From contig CALFBP010000087.1 of NCBI GenBank assembly GCA_937951625.1, forward strand, positions 1-59,838: a DNA stretch of 59,838 nucleotides, in the 5' to 3' direction. The notes below the pieces were generated by a model. It was not told where the DNA came from and did no database searches. It saw nothing but the letters and a program-made list of their open reading frames with translations. Below are positions 1 through 10,861 of the stretch, piece by piece. Position numbers and translations under genes: made by a program. How positions within the stretch are numbered: position 1 is the stretch's first letter; every line of letters starts with the position of its first letter. The DNA is from an uncultured Thermoguttaceae bacterium. GTDB taxonomy: Bacteria > Planctomycetota > Planctomycetia > Pirellulales > Thermoguttaceae.

Positions 1-68
1 CGGGACCAGGCGACGGCTGTTCGCTTCGGACGATGTTTTCTACCCACTTGCAAGCCTGCGGCCTGCTG

Positions 69-386
69 TTAGTATCGTCGTCCGCCGCCTCCGTAGCCGC
101 CCTGGCGTCCGCCGCCTCCCCGGCCGCCGGGCCGATCCTCCCGGGGACGAGCCTCGTTGACGGTGAGCGGCCGTCCGCTCATGTCCTTGCCGTCAAGACC
201 CTTGATGGCTGCCTGGGCCTCGTCGTCGGTCGCCATTTCGACGAAACCGAAACCCTTGCTGCGGCCCGTCTCGCGGTCCGTCACCACCTGGGCGCTTTGG
301 ACAGATCCGAAGGCCGCGAAGACTTGCTCCAATTCGGAATTGGTCACGCCGTAGGGCAGGTTCCCCACATACAAACGCTTACCCAA
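69..386 (-). CDS. RRM-domain RNA-binding protein, Gly-rich tail
   Basis: A 105-residue protein with one RNA recognition motif. RNP2 is KRLYVGNLPY (about residues 3-12) and RNP1 is RSKGFGFVEM (about 40-49). The tail is rich in Gly and Arg and ends GGGGRRY, the usual architecture of bacterial RRM proteins that bind single-stranded RNA in the cytoplasm, often cold-induced in cyanobacteria. I place the start at a TTG because an AAGGAG ribosome site lies 8 bases upstream and the RRM begins right there. The open frame runs 33 codons further upstream, but that part resembles no RRM protein. Its RNA targets cannot be read from the sequence. The family call is firm; the TTG start is likely. Confidence 0.9.
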   Translation of the reverse strand: MGKRLYVGNLPYGVTNSELEQVFAAFGSVQSAQVVTDRETGRSKGFGFVEMATDDEAQAAIKGLDGKDMSGRPLTVNEARPREDRPGGRGGGGRQGGYGGGGRRY

Positions 387-2447
<2,061 letters not shown>

Positions 2448-2481
2448 GCCCACGACTCTTGGAAACGCTGCGTCGGGCCGG

Positions 2482-3414
2482 TTGCCTCGCTACCCGAGGC
2501 TCCGCTTGATTCCAATTTCGATCCTCGCGTCCGCGCTTTTGGTCGCGAGTCTCGTCGAAGCGTCGCCATCGGGCGTCAAGGCGGTCAGTTATTCCTCGGG
2601 CGTAAACGGTCGTCAGCTCACCTGGTTGCCGGTCAAGCCAACGGCCCCAGACGGTGTCGCTCAGGCCTCGGCAGCGGAGCCTACCAATTCAGCGCCACCA
2701 ACCAACCGAGTTCGACAAGCCGACGGCGATGCCTTCGCTGATCCCTTCGAAGACAGGCGGACTCCGACCTCCAGCCTTCCCGCAGTGCAGCCAAACAGCT
2801 CGAGCACCGAAAAGTCGGAAGTGCTCCCGCCGTTGGGCGGTTCTCCGCCGCGCCTGCTTTTAGAATCGCCGAAAGCGAATGATCTGGCCCCTAAGGCTGT
2901 CCCGCCGGCCAAGAGACCAGGCATTGAAAAGGACCTCCAGGTCACCATCGCGCCCCGCACCGACGAGTGCCCCACTCCAGAGGCCGTCCTGGTGCCTTTG
3001 ACGAAAAAAGACATCCTGGATGCAGTCAAGCCGAAACCGGGCGAGTTTCCCCGTTGGTGCAAGATGGGTCGGGAATCGTTCGTGCCGCGGTCGTGGGCCC
3101 CGGCAACCTTCCATTGGACCGCCTCGGCGCTCTGTCACAAACCGGTATACTTCGAGGATTTGCAGGTAGAGCGCTATGGCCAGACGGTGGGCCCCTGGCT
3201 CCAGTCGGTTGCCTCGGGCGGGCACTTCTTCCTTTCGGTGCCGGCGCTGCCCTACGCCATGGGCTTGTTCCCGCCCAACGAATGCGTGTATACCCTGGGC
3301 TATTATCGGCCCGGGAGTTGCACGCCGTACCTCTTCGATGCCTTGCCGTTGAGCATTCGCGGCATTCTGTACGAGGGCGGAGTCTGGACGGGAATGGTGT
3401 TCTTGGTTCCTTAA
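2482..3414 (+). CDS. Planctomycete-type secreted protein of unknown function
   Basis: A protein of about 310 residues. The N-terminus has a hydrophobic stretch (LIPISILASALLVASLVEA) that fits a signal peptide, followed by a Pro/Ser-rich low-complexity region to about residue 150. The C-terminal half is compact and aromatic (FHWTASALCHKPVYFEDLQ, ALPYAMGLFPPNECVYTLGY, YRPGSCTPYLFDALPLSIRG). I associate this segment with a conserved planctomycete protein without known function; four cysteines in it could pair outside the cytoplasm. The start is uncertain. The frame is open from 2383, overlapping guaB; I prefer the TTG at 2482 because it gives a positively charged n-region, and the TTG at 2506 behind a GAGG is the alternative. 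No function is assigned. Confidence 0.7.
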   Translation: MPRYPRLRLIPISILASALLVASLVEASPSGVKAVSYSSGVNGRQLTWLPVKPTAPDGVAQASAAEPTNSAPPTNRVRQADGDAFADPFEDRRTPTSSLPAVQPNSSSTEKSEVLPPLGGSPPRLLLESPKANDLAPKAVPPAKRPGIEKDLQVTIAPRTDECPTPEAVLVPLTKKDILDAVKPKPGEFPRWCKMGRESFVPRSWAPATFHWTASALCHKPVYFEDLQVERYGQTVGPWLQSVASGGHFFLSVPALPYAMGLFPPNECVYTLGYYRPGSCTPYLFDALPLSIRGILYEGGVWTGMVFLVP

Positions 3415-3482
3415 TGCAACTCCCGTCCACGGCTGAGCTGCCCTGCCTTGCTGATCTTAGCGGACCCAGGGCAACGGACAGG

Positions 3483-6400
3483 CTATTGCGAGCCTCGGCT
3501 GAGGTGGTAAGAGAAAACCTCTCGAGCGAGCGTGAGCACGACGGTATCGCCCTCGCGTTGCAGGGGTTTCCGATCGAGCGACTGGCCGTCTTCCGCAATT
3601 GCCTCGGCATGGGTCGCCTGCGGGAGTTTCCAGGGGAGGGCGGACCAACGAATCCGCACCTCGCGGGTTTTCGCCCGGGCCTCGGGCAGCGGGGTAACAA
3701 CGAGGGCATTGCCGTCGGGGACCAGGCGGCAGCCTGCCGCTGTGACCACCGGCCCGAAGTCGATCAGTCTACCTTCGGGGTTCCAGCGCGGGACGGTGAC
3801 ATCAGGTTCGGCAGGCCGCGGCGTCCAAGCAATGCTCGAAAGTTGCTCCGCTTGTCCCTCGCAGCGAATCGTACCCAAACGGATGCGATGCCAGCGGTCG
3901 TCGGGACCCGATAGGGCGAGTCGTTCCCCGGTCCCAGGATGGTACACCCCCGCTCGGAGTTCGTAAGTTGCGCCCGCTTTGACTTCCGAGGGGATGGTGC
4001 CGACGACCCGGGCGGTGAACTCGCCTTGGCGATCGGTTTCGAACCGCTGAGGTTGGTGGACGGCCTGAAATACGATCTCCCCTTCGTCATTGCAGAAATG
4101 GAAGAACGGCGCCCAACCGGCCGGCAGCGGCGCATCGGCCCGCCAGCGGACCGTGAATTCGAATCTGCGGTCCCCGACCAAACCCATCTTCTCCACCGAT
4201 ACCCAAATGGGTAGCGGTCCGCCCATTTCCGCTCGGCCGTTGACGTAGAGGCGTTCAGGCGCCTGGGCCATTTCGACGATAAGGCCATCGCGCCGGGCAA
4301 TGAAGGCCACGACCTCGCCCTTTCCGTCCTGAGTAGGCGATCGGGCAAGGAAACCGTATTGGGGAAGCACGGTACCTTGGACAGTCCAGTCGGTCGGCCC
4401 ACGGTTCACCCAAACCTCAGCCCCACCCGACCAGCGCACGTACTGCCGATGCAAATCCCCCTCCACATATTCGACGGATTCGATCTGCCGCAAGGCGAGC
4501 GCCCGGGCAAGATCGGCCAGCAGCCAATACTTGCGGACCACGTTGCGGCCGAAGGCCCGCGAGACCATGCCGGGGTGGCCCGTGAGGACTTCCGTGGAGA
4601 TGTAATCGTCGCTATCGATGCCGTGAAGACGTGGATCCAACCCGCCCTCGTACCGGCCCGGATAACCCGCCCCGTGCAAGATGAACCGGTCATGATGGGC
4701 AGCATCGAGCCACGGGGTCCGCTCCGCGTCGCTGTGGGGGATGTCCAAGACGGCCCAGCTATGTCGCCCTTCCGAACCCGGCTTGCCCACGCGGAGGTGG
4801 TTGGTCTGGGCCCCGTCGAGCCAACCGATCAACTGGTCATGGCCGCTCTCGGAGATTTGCGGGGCGTTGTCGCCCAGCAGCTCGCGGATCCAAGCGAAGT
4901 GTTCACCCCAGCGATTTCGTGTAAAAACGCGATCGGTGAACTTGCCGTCGGCCGTCCAATAGTCGTAGGGACCGGCGCTGGACCAAACGTCGATGAAATA
5001 CGCCGTCGGCCGCAAGCCCTCGCGGATCCACTGGAGATTGCGTTTCAAGAACGGCTCGATGCGGTCGGCGCGGTAGCGGTACGATTGGGCGTTGCGTGCC
5101 TCGTTGAGCCACGCCCGCACCGGCGTGCCATCGGGGTGGAAAGCGATCTGCTCCTCATAGGAAAATCCGTCGGCGTCGGGATAGAAGTCGATGTAATTGT
5201 CGTGCAAGGCGAAGGGCACGCCGGCCTGGCGGCAGGTTTCGACGAGGGATTTCATATCGTCGAGGGTACCGAATTGCGGGTTGGGCGGATAGATGTCGGG
5301 CAACCGGTAGTCATAGCCCCAGCGCTGCCAGTTGTGGAAAATGACCATCGAGTCGGTCAATCCATAGCGAAAGGCGCGGCGGAGCGCCTCGGCCGTTTCG
5401 CGGTAGCGGCCGCCCCAGAGGTCGAACACGAACCGGCCGGCCGCTCGCTGGACGCCACCCGCCGGCTTCAGCCCATTGGTTTCGCGCCATCCCTTGACCG
5501 CTTCCCAAACGTTTTCTGCCGGAATGAGCGTCATCGTGGATGTGTGCGGTACGTGAAGCGAATAGTGGCGTGCCTCGGGCGCGATCTCCAAATGCTCCGG
5601 CGGCACGTCCACTCCCTGGACCAACGAGATCCCGCCCGCGAAGTCGAAGCCGACGAACGACGTGGCCAGCTGGTGACCATCGAAATGCAAGCGGAAGGGG
5701 CCTGGATCGCGGATCACATTGCCCACGCCGGCGTAAACCTGCCAGGCCGTATCGCTCCAGGTCCCACAAGCTACGTCCTCAAGATGAACGTGCAGCCAGG
5801 GTCGCGGGGCTGGGGCGTTTTCCAAGGCGAACCGTACCCGAAGCACCCCTTGCTCCACGGCGATCGTGCCAACCAAGTCAAAGCTTCCCAGATGACTCTC
5901 GAAACGGTGCCGCACCGTTTGCCGGCCGGTGGCTGTCTTGAGGGGAATCTGCGTGATCTCTTGGAGGACGACGGGCGAGCGTGGATCGTCGAGGCGAAGG
6001 CCCTGCACACGGACTTCAAAACCGCGGAAATACAGCCGCCGAATGTCGTCGCAGAAGGCGATCACGCTGTCCAACAGCCCGCGTCGCCCTGGCCACACAC
6101 GCACCGAAAACTTCGTTCCGCCCCGTCCGACTTGGCCAAGAAGCCACGAGCCGGTGTCGTCTTTCGGCGGGAAAGGCAGCGGCTCGGGAGGCGTGCCGAC
6201 GGTGAGCACCGGTTCGGCCCAAAACGATTGGTCCCAGCCCGTGTTGTTTCTCGGGCCCGGATGCGATTCGAGTTGTAGTCGTATCGCGCGTCCGGCAAAC
6301 GCGGTCAGATCGGCCTCGCCGGGCTCCCAGGTCTTCGCGGCGCTGTGTCGCTCGAAGACCACCTGGCCGAGTTCCCCGGCCGGTGCGTCGAAGGGCAAAA

Positions 6401-7208
6401 CGCGAACGCGGAAGGTCACTCCATCGCTTTGGCCTTCAGGCACGATCGCCGTGGCGAACGACAGTCGCACGCGGGCACTCTTGGGCAAGGCGATGGGATA
6501 CTCGGCCGCCAGCGTGCCGACCAAGCCATCGCGGTAGGGCGGGTGGATGGCCACGACCTCGCGTGTCTGACCGGCAAACGTCTGCCGCCGCACGCCGAAC
6601 GAACCTCCGGTCCGCGGCTCCGATCCCTGCCATCCCGCCGGCATCGTCTGCGGCGACTCCTTGAACACCGCCACCACCGCCCTGACATTCGGCAATCGCC
6701 ACAAGGCTAGCTGGCCGCCTTCGGTTAGTGGAAAGGGTTTCCAATCGACCTCGGGCGCGGGCCGCGGCGGCGGGGGGAGCCTGGTTTGCAGAATCAAGAT
6801 CGGGTGGGCCGTGAACTGCTTGCCTTCCATCTCGAATGTGACAAAAGCATGGATCGGGTAGTGACCGCTATAGGTCCCCAGGCCAGCCACAACATGGAAC
6901 TCTACAGCCGCTTTCGCACCAGCGTCGACCGAGAATCGCACAGGACCGCTCGGTTCTGCCCGCCAGCGGTCGATGACCTTGATTTCCACACTGCCCTCCA
7001 ATCGCCGGTCGTGGCGACTTTCGAGCACAACGCGGACCTTCTGAGGGACATCGACCTGGGCGACCTCCGCGGGCGCTTCGATCGTCGCCGTCAGCGGCCC
7101 GGCGGTGTCAACAGGTGGATTGTACGCCCAGGCTTGGGAACCCACCCAGAGTGCCGCGAAGCTGAAGACCAGCTTTACGTCGATCGTGCTTCGTGACGTG
7201 CTTGCCAT
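3483..7208 (-). CDS. Giant secreted glycoside hydrolase, GH101/DUF5696-like
   Basis: A 1241-residue exported protein. Residues 1-27 form a signal peptide ending GSQAWA, and AGGAGGG stands 7 bases before the chosen ATG. The N-terminal half is beta-rich, with a galactose-binding-like segment around 250-330. The centre (about residues 610-930) reads like the TIM barrel of DUF5696/GH101-type enzymes: FHNWQRWGYDYRLPDIYPPN, FALHDNYIDFYPDADG, AYFIDVWSS and ISESGHDQLIGW. By analogy with GH101 endo-alpha-N-acetylgalactosaminidases, the Asp of FIDVW may be the nucleophile and the Glu of ISESGHD the acid/base. The C-terminal 300 residues form further beta domains. It acts in periplasm or outside, substrate unknown but probably a complex glycan. 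It runs leftward, like the two genes upstream. Confidence 0.7.
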   Translation of the reverse strand: MASTSRSTIDVKLVFSFAALWVGSQAWAYNPPVDTAGPLTATIEAPAEVAQVDVPQKVRVVLESRHDRRLEGSVEIKVIDRWRAEPSGPVRFSVDAGAKAAVEFHVVAGLGTYSGHYPIHAFVTFEMEGKQFTAHPILILQTRLPPPPRPAPEVDWKPFPLTEGGQLALWRLPNVRAVVAVFKESPQTMPAGWQGSEPRTGGSFGVRRQTFAGQTREVVAIHPPYRDGLVGTLAAEYPIALPKSARVRLSFATAIVPEGQSDGVTFRVRVLPFDAPAGELGQVVFERHSAAKTWEPGEADLTAFAGRAIRLQLESHPGPRNNTGWDQSFWAEPVLTVGTPPEPLPFPPKDDTGSWLLGQVGRGGTKFSVRVWPGRRGLLDSVIAFCDDIRRLYFRGFEVRVQGLRLDDPRSPVVLQEITQIPLKTATGRQTVRHRFESHLGSFDLVGTIAVEQGVLRVRFALENAPAPRPWLHVHLEDVACGTWSDTAWQVYAGVGNVIRDPGPFRLHFDGHQLATSFVGFDFAGGISLVQGVDVPPEHLEIAPEARHYSLHVPHTSTMTLIPAENVWEAVKGWRETNGLKPAGGVQRAAGRFVFDLWGGRYRETAEALRRAFRYGLTDSMVIFHNWQRWGYDYRLPDIYPPNPQFGTLDDMKSLVETCRQAGVPFALHDNYIDFYPDADGFSYEEQIAFHPDGTPVRAWLNEARNAQSYRYRADRIEPFLKRNLQWIREGLRPTAYFIDVWSSAGPYDYWTADGKFTDRVFTRNRWGEHFAWIRELLGDNAPQISESGHDQLIGWLDGAQTNHLRVGKPGSEGRHSWAVLDIPHSDAERTPWLDAAHHDRFILHGAGYPGRYEGGLDPRLHGIDSDDYISTEVLTGHPGMVSRAFGRNVVRKYWLLADLARALALRQIESVEYVEGDLHRQYVRWSGGAEVWVNRGPTDWTVQGTVLPQYGFLARSPTQDGKGEVVAFIARRDGLIVEMAQAPERLYVNGRAEMGGPLPIWVSVEKMGLVGDRRFEFTVRWRADAPLPAGWAPFFHFCNDEGEIVFQAVHQPQRFETDRQGEFTARVVGTIPSEVKAGATYELRAGVYHPGTGERLALSGPDDRWHRIRLGTIRCEGQAEQLSSIAWTPRPAEPDVTVPRWNPEGRLIDFGPVVTAAGCRLVPDGNALVVTPLPEARAKTREVRIRWSALPWKLPQATHAEAIAEDGQSLDRKPLQREGDTVVLTLAREVFSYHLSRGSQ

Positions 7209-7393
7209 GCGCAGACCCTCCTGAGGAATGGAGAACTCTGCGCCAATATAGCAGCTCGACCTGCGACCGAACACTCATGGGCTTTTGGCGCCTCAACGAC
7301 GAGCCAGCCTTGGCGTGCCAATCCCCTCGCCCGTCGCTCGAAGGGTGGAGTTGCCCAAACTCGACCAGAGGTCGGCTGAGTGCGAATCGCCGC

Positions 7394-8998
7394 TTAGAAC
7401 TCGAATTGCAGCCCGGCGAAGACGCCGTGGATCAAAAGGCTTCCGTTCGCCTTGACGGTGTCGAGAGCAGCGAAATCTACAACGTCGTTGGGGAACTGGT
7501 GATCCGCCAAGCCCATGTTGGTCGCGGCCAGCAGGCGGTAGCCGGCGACCGCGGACCAGTGAGGCGCGAATTCCCAGTCCAAACCAACATCCACCTGGCT
7601 GAGAACCGCGAAGACATCTCGGTCCACGGCCACGGGGTAAGTCCGCGTGATTCCGCTGCCGGGCGTAGGATTACCTCGCAGCGAGTCGCCGCGGAAGGCG
7701 TCGAAGCGGGCGTCGATATGGTTGTTGTAAATCCCGAACTTCGGCGTAGCGAAAATCCGCAGCGTGCGCGCGAAGCGGAAGCCGGTGTCGATTCCGAACT
7801 GGAAACCAATCAAATTGTTGATGACGCGATCGTTGAAATAGGCCTCGTCGAGCGGGCTGCCCCCCCACGCGCCGCCAGCCGTCAACCCGCCGAAGGTCAA
7901 TTCTTCCCGGAAGACCACATAGCGGACCCCAGCTAGCAGCGTCAAATCCATCGAAGCAAACCCGTAGGCGTCGAAAACATCGGAGCGCCGCATGAGGCTG
8001 ACTTCCGCGCTCTCGAGGCGATTGACGCGGGCAACGCGATGCCCGGCGGAATTGTTGAAAAACGTGTCCCCGTTGACCCCGCCGAACTCGATCTGATTGA
8101 CCGCCAAAGGAGTGTCCACGCCGCCAGCCAGCGAAGCTTGAGAGAAGCCTCGGAACCGATCGATGGTCCAATAGCCGCCCTCAACGCCCCAATTCTTGTT
8201 GGCCCCAAAAAAGGTCCCGATCTTCACGTCGTAGCCGCCCCGCCAGTCCACGTCGGCATCCGTCGTCCGCATCAACCAATCGCCAGTGGCGGGATTCACC
8301 GTCGTGGCCACACCGTTGGCCCGATCCCGGGTGAAGAGCAAGCCGTAGGCCGTGGCGTACCAGGTTGGCCGGTAATCAGGGTCGCCAGCGTAACCGTTTA
8401 AGGCGTCAAAAAACGGACTGCCCGAGCCAGAGAACCCACAGTTTGGGCCACACTCCAATTCGTCATATAGCGATCTGCGGTTCGCATGGAGCGGTTGCGG
8501 TTGAGGAGTGTGAATCGGCCCAACGTTTGCATGAGACGGACTCGGACTGGCTCCAGCGGCCGCCATCCGGTAACCAGAAGGCCGTTCCGTAGGAGCAGAG
8601 TAAGGCGCTTGAGCAGGCCGCGGGGGCCGATAGCCTCCCTGAGCGGATGGGTATGGCCCAATCGGATAGGCGGTCGATCCCTGTGGCATCGGTTGAAGCG
8701 GCGCGTAGTGCGGGTAATTGCCTGGTGCCGCGGAAAACGAACTTGCCGATGATTGGGCAGGCTGCAACGGTTGCCTCGCGGAGTATTGGGGGTGCAAGGA
8801 ATGCGGACTGCCTCCGTAAACAGCGGGCGGCGGGATCGTTGGCTCGGGGGCCGAGCCTGACGAATACGACCCGTCTCCCCCCATATCTTGTACGAGGGGC
8901 AGCATCGCCGGGGCACCATAAAGCCCCTGAGCAGCGGCACTCGCCACCATCCAGATCAACGCAACCAACGCCAAGCACCAGGTCTGAACCCGCCTCAT
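7394..8998 (-). CDS. BBP7-type outer-membrane beta-barrel protein
   Basis: A 534-residue protein. A signal peptide (MRRVQTWCLALVALIWMVAS, cut after SAAA) is followed by about 170 residues rich in Pro, Ser, Tyr and Gln, then a C-terminal beta-barrel from about residue 190 with alternating hydrophobic strands and a terminal Phe (GLQFEF). The barrel carries ADVDWRGGYDVKIGTFFG and GVEGGYW, which I associate with the planctomycete BBP7 family of outer-membrane proteins. Such proteins are probably pores or structural surface proteins; their substrates are not known. I took the ATG at 8998 because the open frame upstream is Arg-rich and would bury the signal peptide. It lies 185 bases upstream of the giant hydrolase, so co-transcription is possible. 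Confidence 0.8.
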   Translation of the reverse strand: MRRVQTWCLALVALIWMVASAAAQGLYGAPAMLPLVQDMGGDGSYSSGSAPEPTIPPPAVYGGSPHSLHPQYSARQPLQPAQSSASSFSAAPGNYPHYAPLQPMPQGSTAYPIGPYPSAQGGYRPPRPAQAPYSAPTERPSGYRMAAAGASPSPSHANVGPIHTPQPQPLHANRRSLYDELECGPNCGFSGSGSPFFDALNGYAGDPDYRPTWYATAYGLLFTRDRANGVATTVNPATGDWLMRTTDADVDWRGGYDVKIGTFFGANKNWGVEGGYWTIDRFRGFSQASLAGGVDTPLAVNQIEFGGVNGDTFFNNSAGHRVARVNRLESAEVSLMRRSDVFDAYGFASMDLTLLAGVRYVVFREELTFGGLTAGGAWGGSPLDEAYFNDRVINNLIGFQFGIDTGFRFARTLRIFATPKFGIYNNHIDARFDAFRGDSLRGNPTPGSGITRTYPVAVDRDVFAVLSQVDVGLDWEFAPHWSAVAGYRLLAATNMGLADHQFPNDVVDFAALDTVKANGSLLIHGVFAGLQFEF

Positions 8999-9350
8999 TT
9001 TCGCACTCCGTTCGTCACAGACCGTTTCACCCCTTGAAATGCATCGTCCGGTCATTTCGGAAGATTCGCCAAAACCGATTTGCCACACCCCGATTCGGGC
9101 TGACGAACGTCGCGTTGGACGATTCCTTCGGCGTCTTCGGCGAAGCCGATTTTCGCCCAAAAATCGTCTTTTCCGGCAAAGCCGGAAATGAGAGACGATC
9201 CCAGAATTGTCCCACTCTGGTGGGTGGTAGCGAGCGCCGGAGTCCAGTCGATGGTGAAAAACCGCCGGCGATCGGAAACACCCTACCGCCGGGTCTTCTC
9301 CCTCTGAGCAGGCGAGGGGACCATGGGATCGGCCTTAAATGCCGAATGGC
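8999..9350. other. Intergenic region between BBP7 and xylanase genes
   Basis: 352 bases without a gene. It holds the leader of the BBP7 gene and a strong inverted repeat near 9170-9188. A second, weaker self-complementary stretch (GGCGTCTTCGGCGAAGCC region) lies at about 9130-9150. I see no coding frame that looks real. Confidence 0.5.
9170..9188 (-). terminator. Hairpin downstream of xylanase gene
   Basis: A perfect 8-bp stem, TTTCCGGC-AAA-GCCGGAAA, lies 160 bases downstream of the GH10 stop codon in the direction of its transcription. On the minus strand it is followed by AAGACGATTTTT, so a T-run comes a little late for a classical intrinsic terminator. It may act as terminator or RNA-stabilising hairpin between the xylanase and BBP7 genes. 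Confidence 0.4.
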
Positions 9351-10685
9351 TCACTTGAGCTGGATCGACCAGCGGTTCGGACCGGTTTTGGCGAGGGTGA
9401 ACTGGGAGGTAGCCGACTCACCACTTGCGAGCGTTACGGTAACGCGATAATCGCCAAGAAAACCTCGAAAACTGGTCACCCCCTCGTCGCTTGTGGTCAG
9501 GTCAGTCGTTGTCCACCACTTCTTCTTGATCAGGGCAAGAAGTCGCTCGTAAGCCGGCTTTGGGGTCATGTCGGCGCGGAGAAATCCCGCCGGGGCCCCC
9601 TGCCAGGCGTGATAGTCGGAGAAATCCCACCAGGTAAGGGCTTCGACCGCGGGATGCGAGAACAGCATGGTGTAGAATCGCTCCACCTCGTTGGCCTGGA
9701 AGACCTCGCCCTCGGGCGTGGACTTCCAAGGGCCCCGCTTTTCCCATCCTGGCTCGCCGGACAAGATGGTCGTTTCCGTGAAATGGAGCGGGACTTTGAA
9801 GCGTGAAAACCGCTCGCAAACCTCCCAGATCTTCTCGTTCGGCCAAGTGCCGCCGTGCATGTGGCTTTGGATGCCAATCACGTCGTAGAGCGGCTTGCCA
9901 CTCGAGTCCACGAGCCGCTCGATCACCCGCTCGTAGGCCGCGTCCGTCCGGTAATCGTTGATCAACAGCGTAGCCTTAGGGTTGGCCTTTCGGGCGTGGA
10001 CGAAACACTCTTGGGTGAACTCCATCTGCCCGACCTCTTGCCACATCCCGGTCATCTTGGGAGCGCGGCGGAAGAGCTCAGGCCGGTCGAAATCCGCGGC
10101 CTCGTTGACGACGTCCCAGCGGTCGATGAGGCCGGCGAAACGCGAGACGCAATCCTCGATGCGGGCCATTTGCAAACGACGAACCTCTTGAGGATCATCC
10201 GGGAGCCATTGCGGATCGGCGAAGTTCCATGCCAGGGGATGCCCCTTGGTGACGATGCCGTGTTCTTGGCACCATTTCGCCACTTGCTCAGTATGATGGT
10301 GGTCGGGCTGGCCGCGTCGAGGTTCGTAGCCAGGCCAATAGAACGGCAGCGTGGCGTAGTTCAACAATTCAGCAAAGCGTCTTCGATAGGCCGCCTCCCT
10401 CTCAGGATCTTGGATTCTCCCCCACATGAAAATGTTCGACCCGAACAGAAAGGCATGCCGCATTTGTTCCACGTGGACTTTGACTCCCGGGAGGGGCTTG
10501 CCCGAGGCGTCGAAAACCTCGATCGTCGCCTCGGACTTGCGGTGTTTTTCGATCCGCTGCTGAGCAGAATTCAGCCAGGCTGGAGACTGCTCTCTTTTTT
10601 CCGGCTCCGCAGCGTCCGCAAGACGGAGGGACGATGAAAGCCCCAAAGAGACCATCAGGACTAGGGCAAGTGAAGCGCGTGGCAT
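9351..10685 (-). CDS. GH10 endo-1,4-beta-xylanase
   Basis: A 444-residue secreted enzyme that hydrolyses internal beta-1,4 bonds of xylan. A signal peptide (about residues 1-25, LADAA cleavage region) is followed by a short beta domain (residues 45-75) and the GH10 barrel. Catalytic residues are visible: the acid/base Glu195 in RWDVVNEA and the nucleophile Glu304 in LHFTETT. Other GH10 marks are KGHPLAWN (147-154), INDYR and the TWWDFSDYHAW region. About 60 residues follow the barrel as a small beta domain. GGAGGT precedes the ATG by about 7 bases. The protein is close to single-domain GH10 length, so it is probably free in periplasm or medium. It diverges from the gene at 10862. Confidence 0.93.
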   Translation of the reverse strand: MPRASLALVLMVSLGLSSSLRLADAAEPEKREQSPAWLNSAQQRIEKHRKSEATIEVFDASGKPLPGVKVHVEQMRHAFLFGSNIFMWGRIQDPEREAAYRRRFAELLNYATLPFYWPGYEPRRGQPDHHHTEQVAKWCQEHGIVTKGHPLAWNFADPQWLPDDPQEVRRLQMARIEDCVSRFAGLIDRWDVVNEAADFDRPELFRRAPKMTGMWQEVGQMEFTQECFVHARKANPKATLLINDYRTDAAYERVIERLVDSSGKPLYDVIGIQSHMHGGTWPNEKIWEVCERFSRFKVPLHFTETTILSGEPGWEKRGPWKSTPEGEVFQANEVERFYTMLFSHPAVEALTWWDFSDYHAWQGAPAGFLRADMTPKPAYERLLALIKKKWWTTTDLTTSDEGVTSFRGFLGDYRVTVTLASGESATSQFTLAKTGPNRWSIQLK

Positions 10686-10861
10686 GGGCGACCTCCGTTG
10701 GACGAATGTTCACAAACGGTGACTTGCTGGCCATTGTTCCCACTCCGAACGCCCGACGCAAGCGAGGCGGATGGAAGTTCGGTTAGCGGGTTGATCCGTC
10801 CCCCTAGATCGAGTACCATGACCAGTCGGGGATATTCGCCCTGCCCGAAGGTTCTCGTCCC

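Noticed and set aside
4359..6278. 639-codon open frame opposite the giant hydrolase
   Set aside because: High GC leaves long antisense frames; its translation is Pro/Arg/Gly/Val-rich without motifs, whereas the minus strand has a signal peptide, strong ribosome site and enzyme motifs.
10465..10480. parS-like palindrome TGTTCCACGTGGACTT
   Set aside because: It differs from the parS consensus at its 3' side, lies inside the xylanase coding sequence and is 24 kb from parA, so chance is the simplest explanation.
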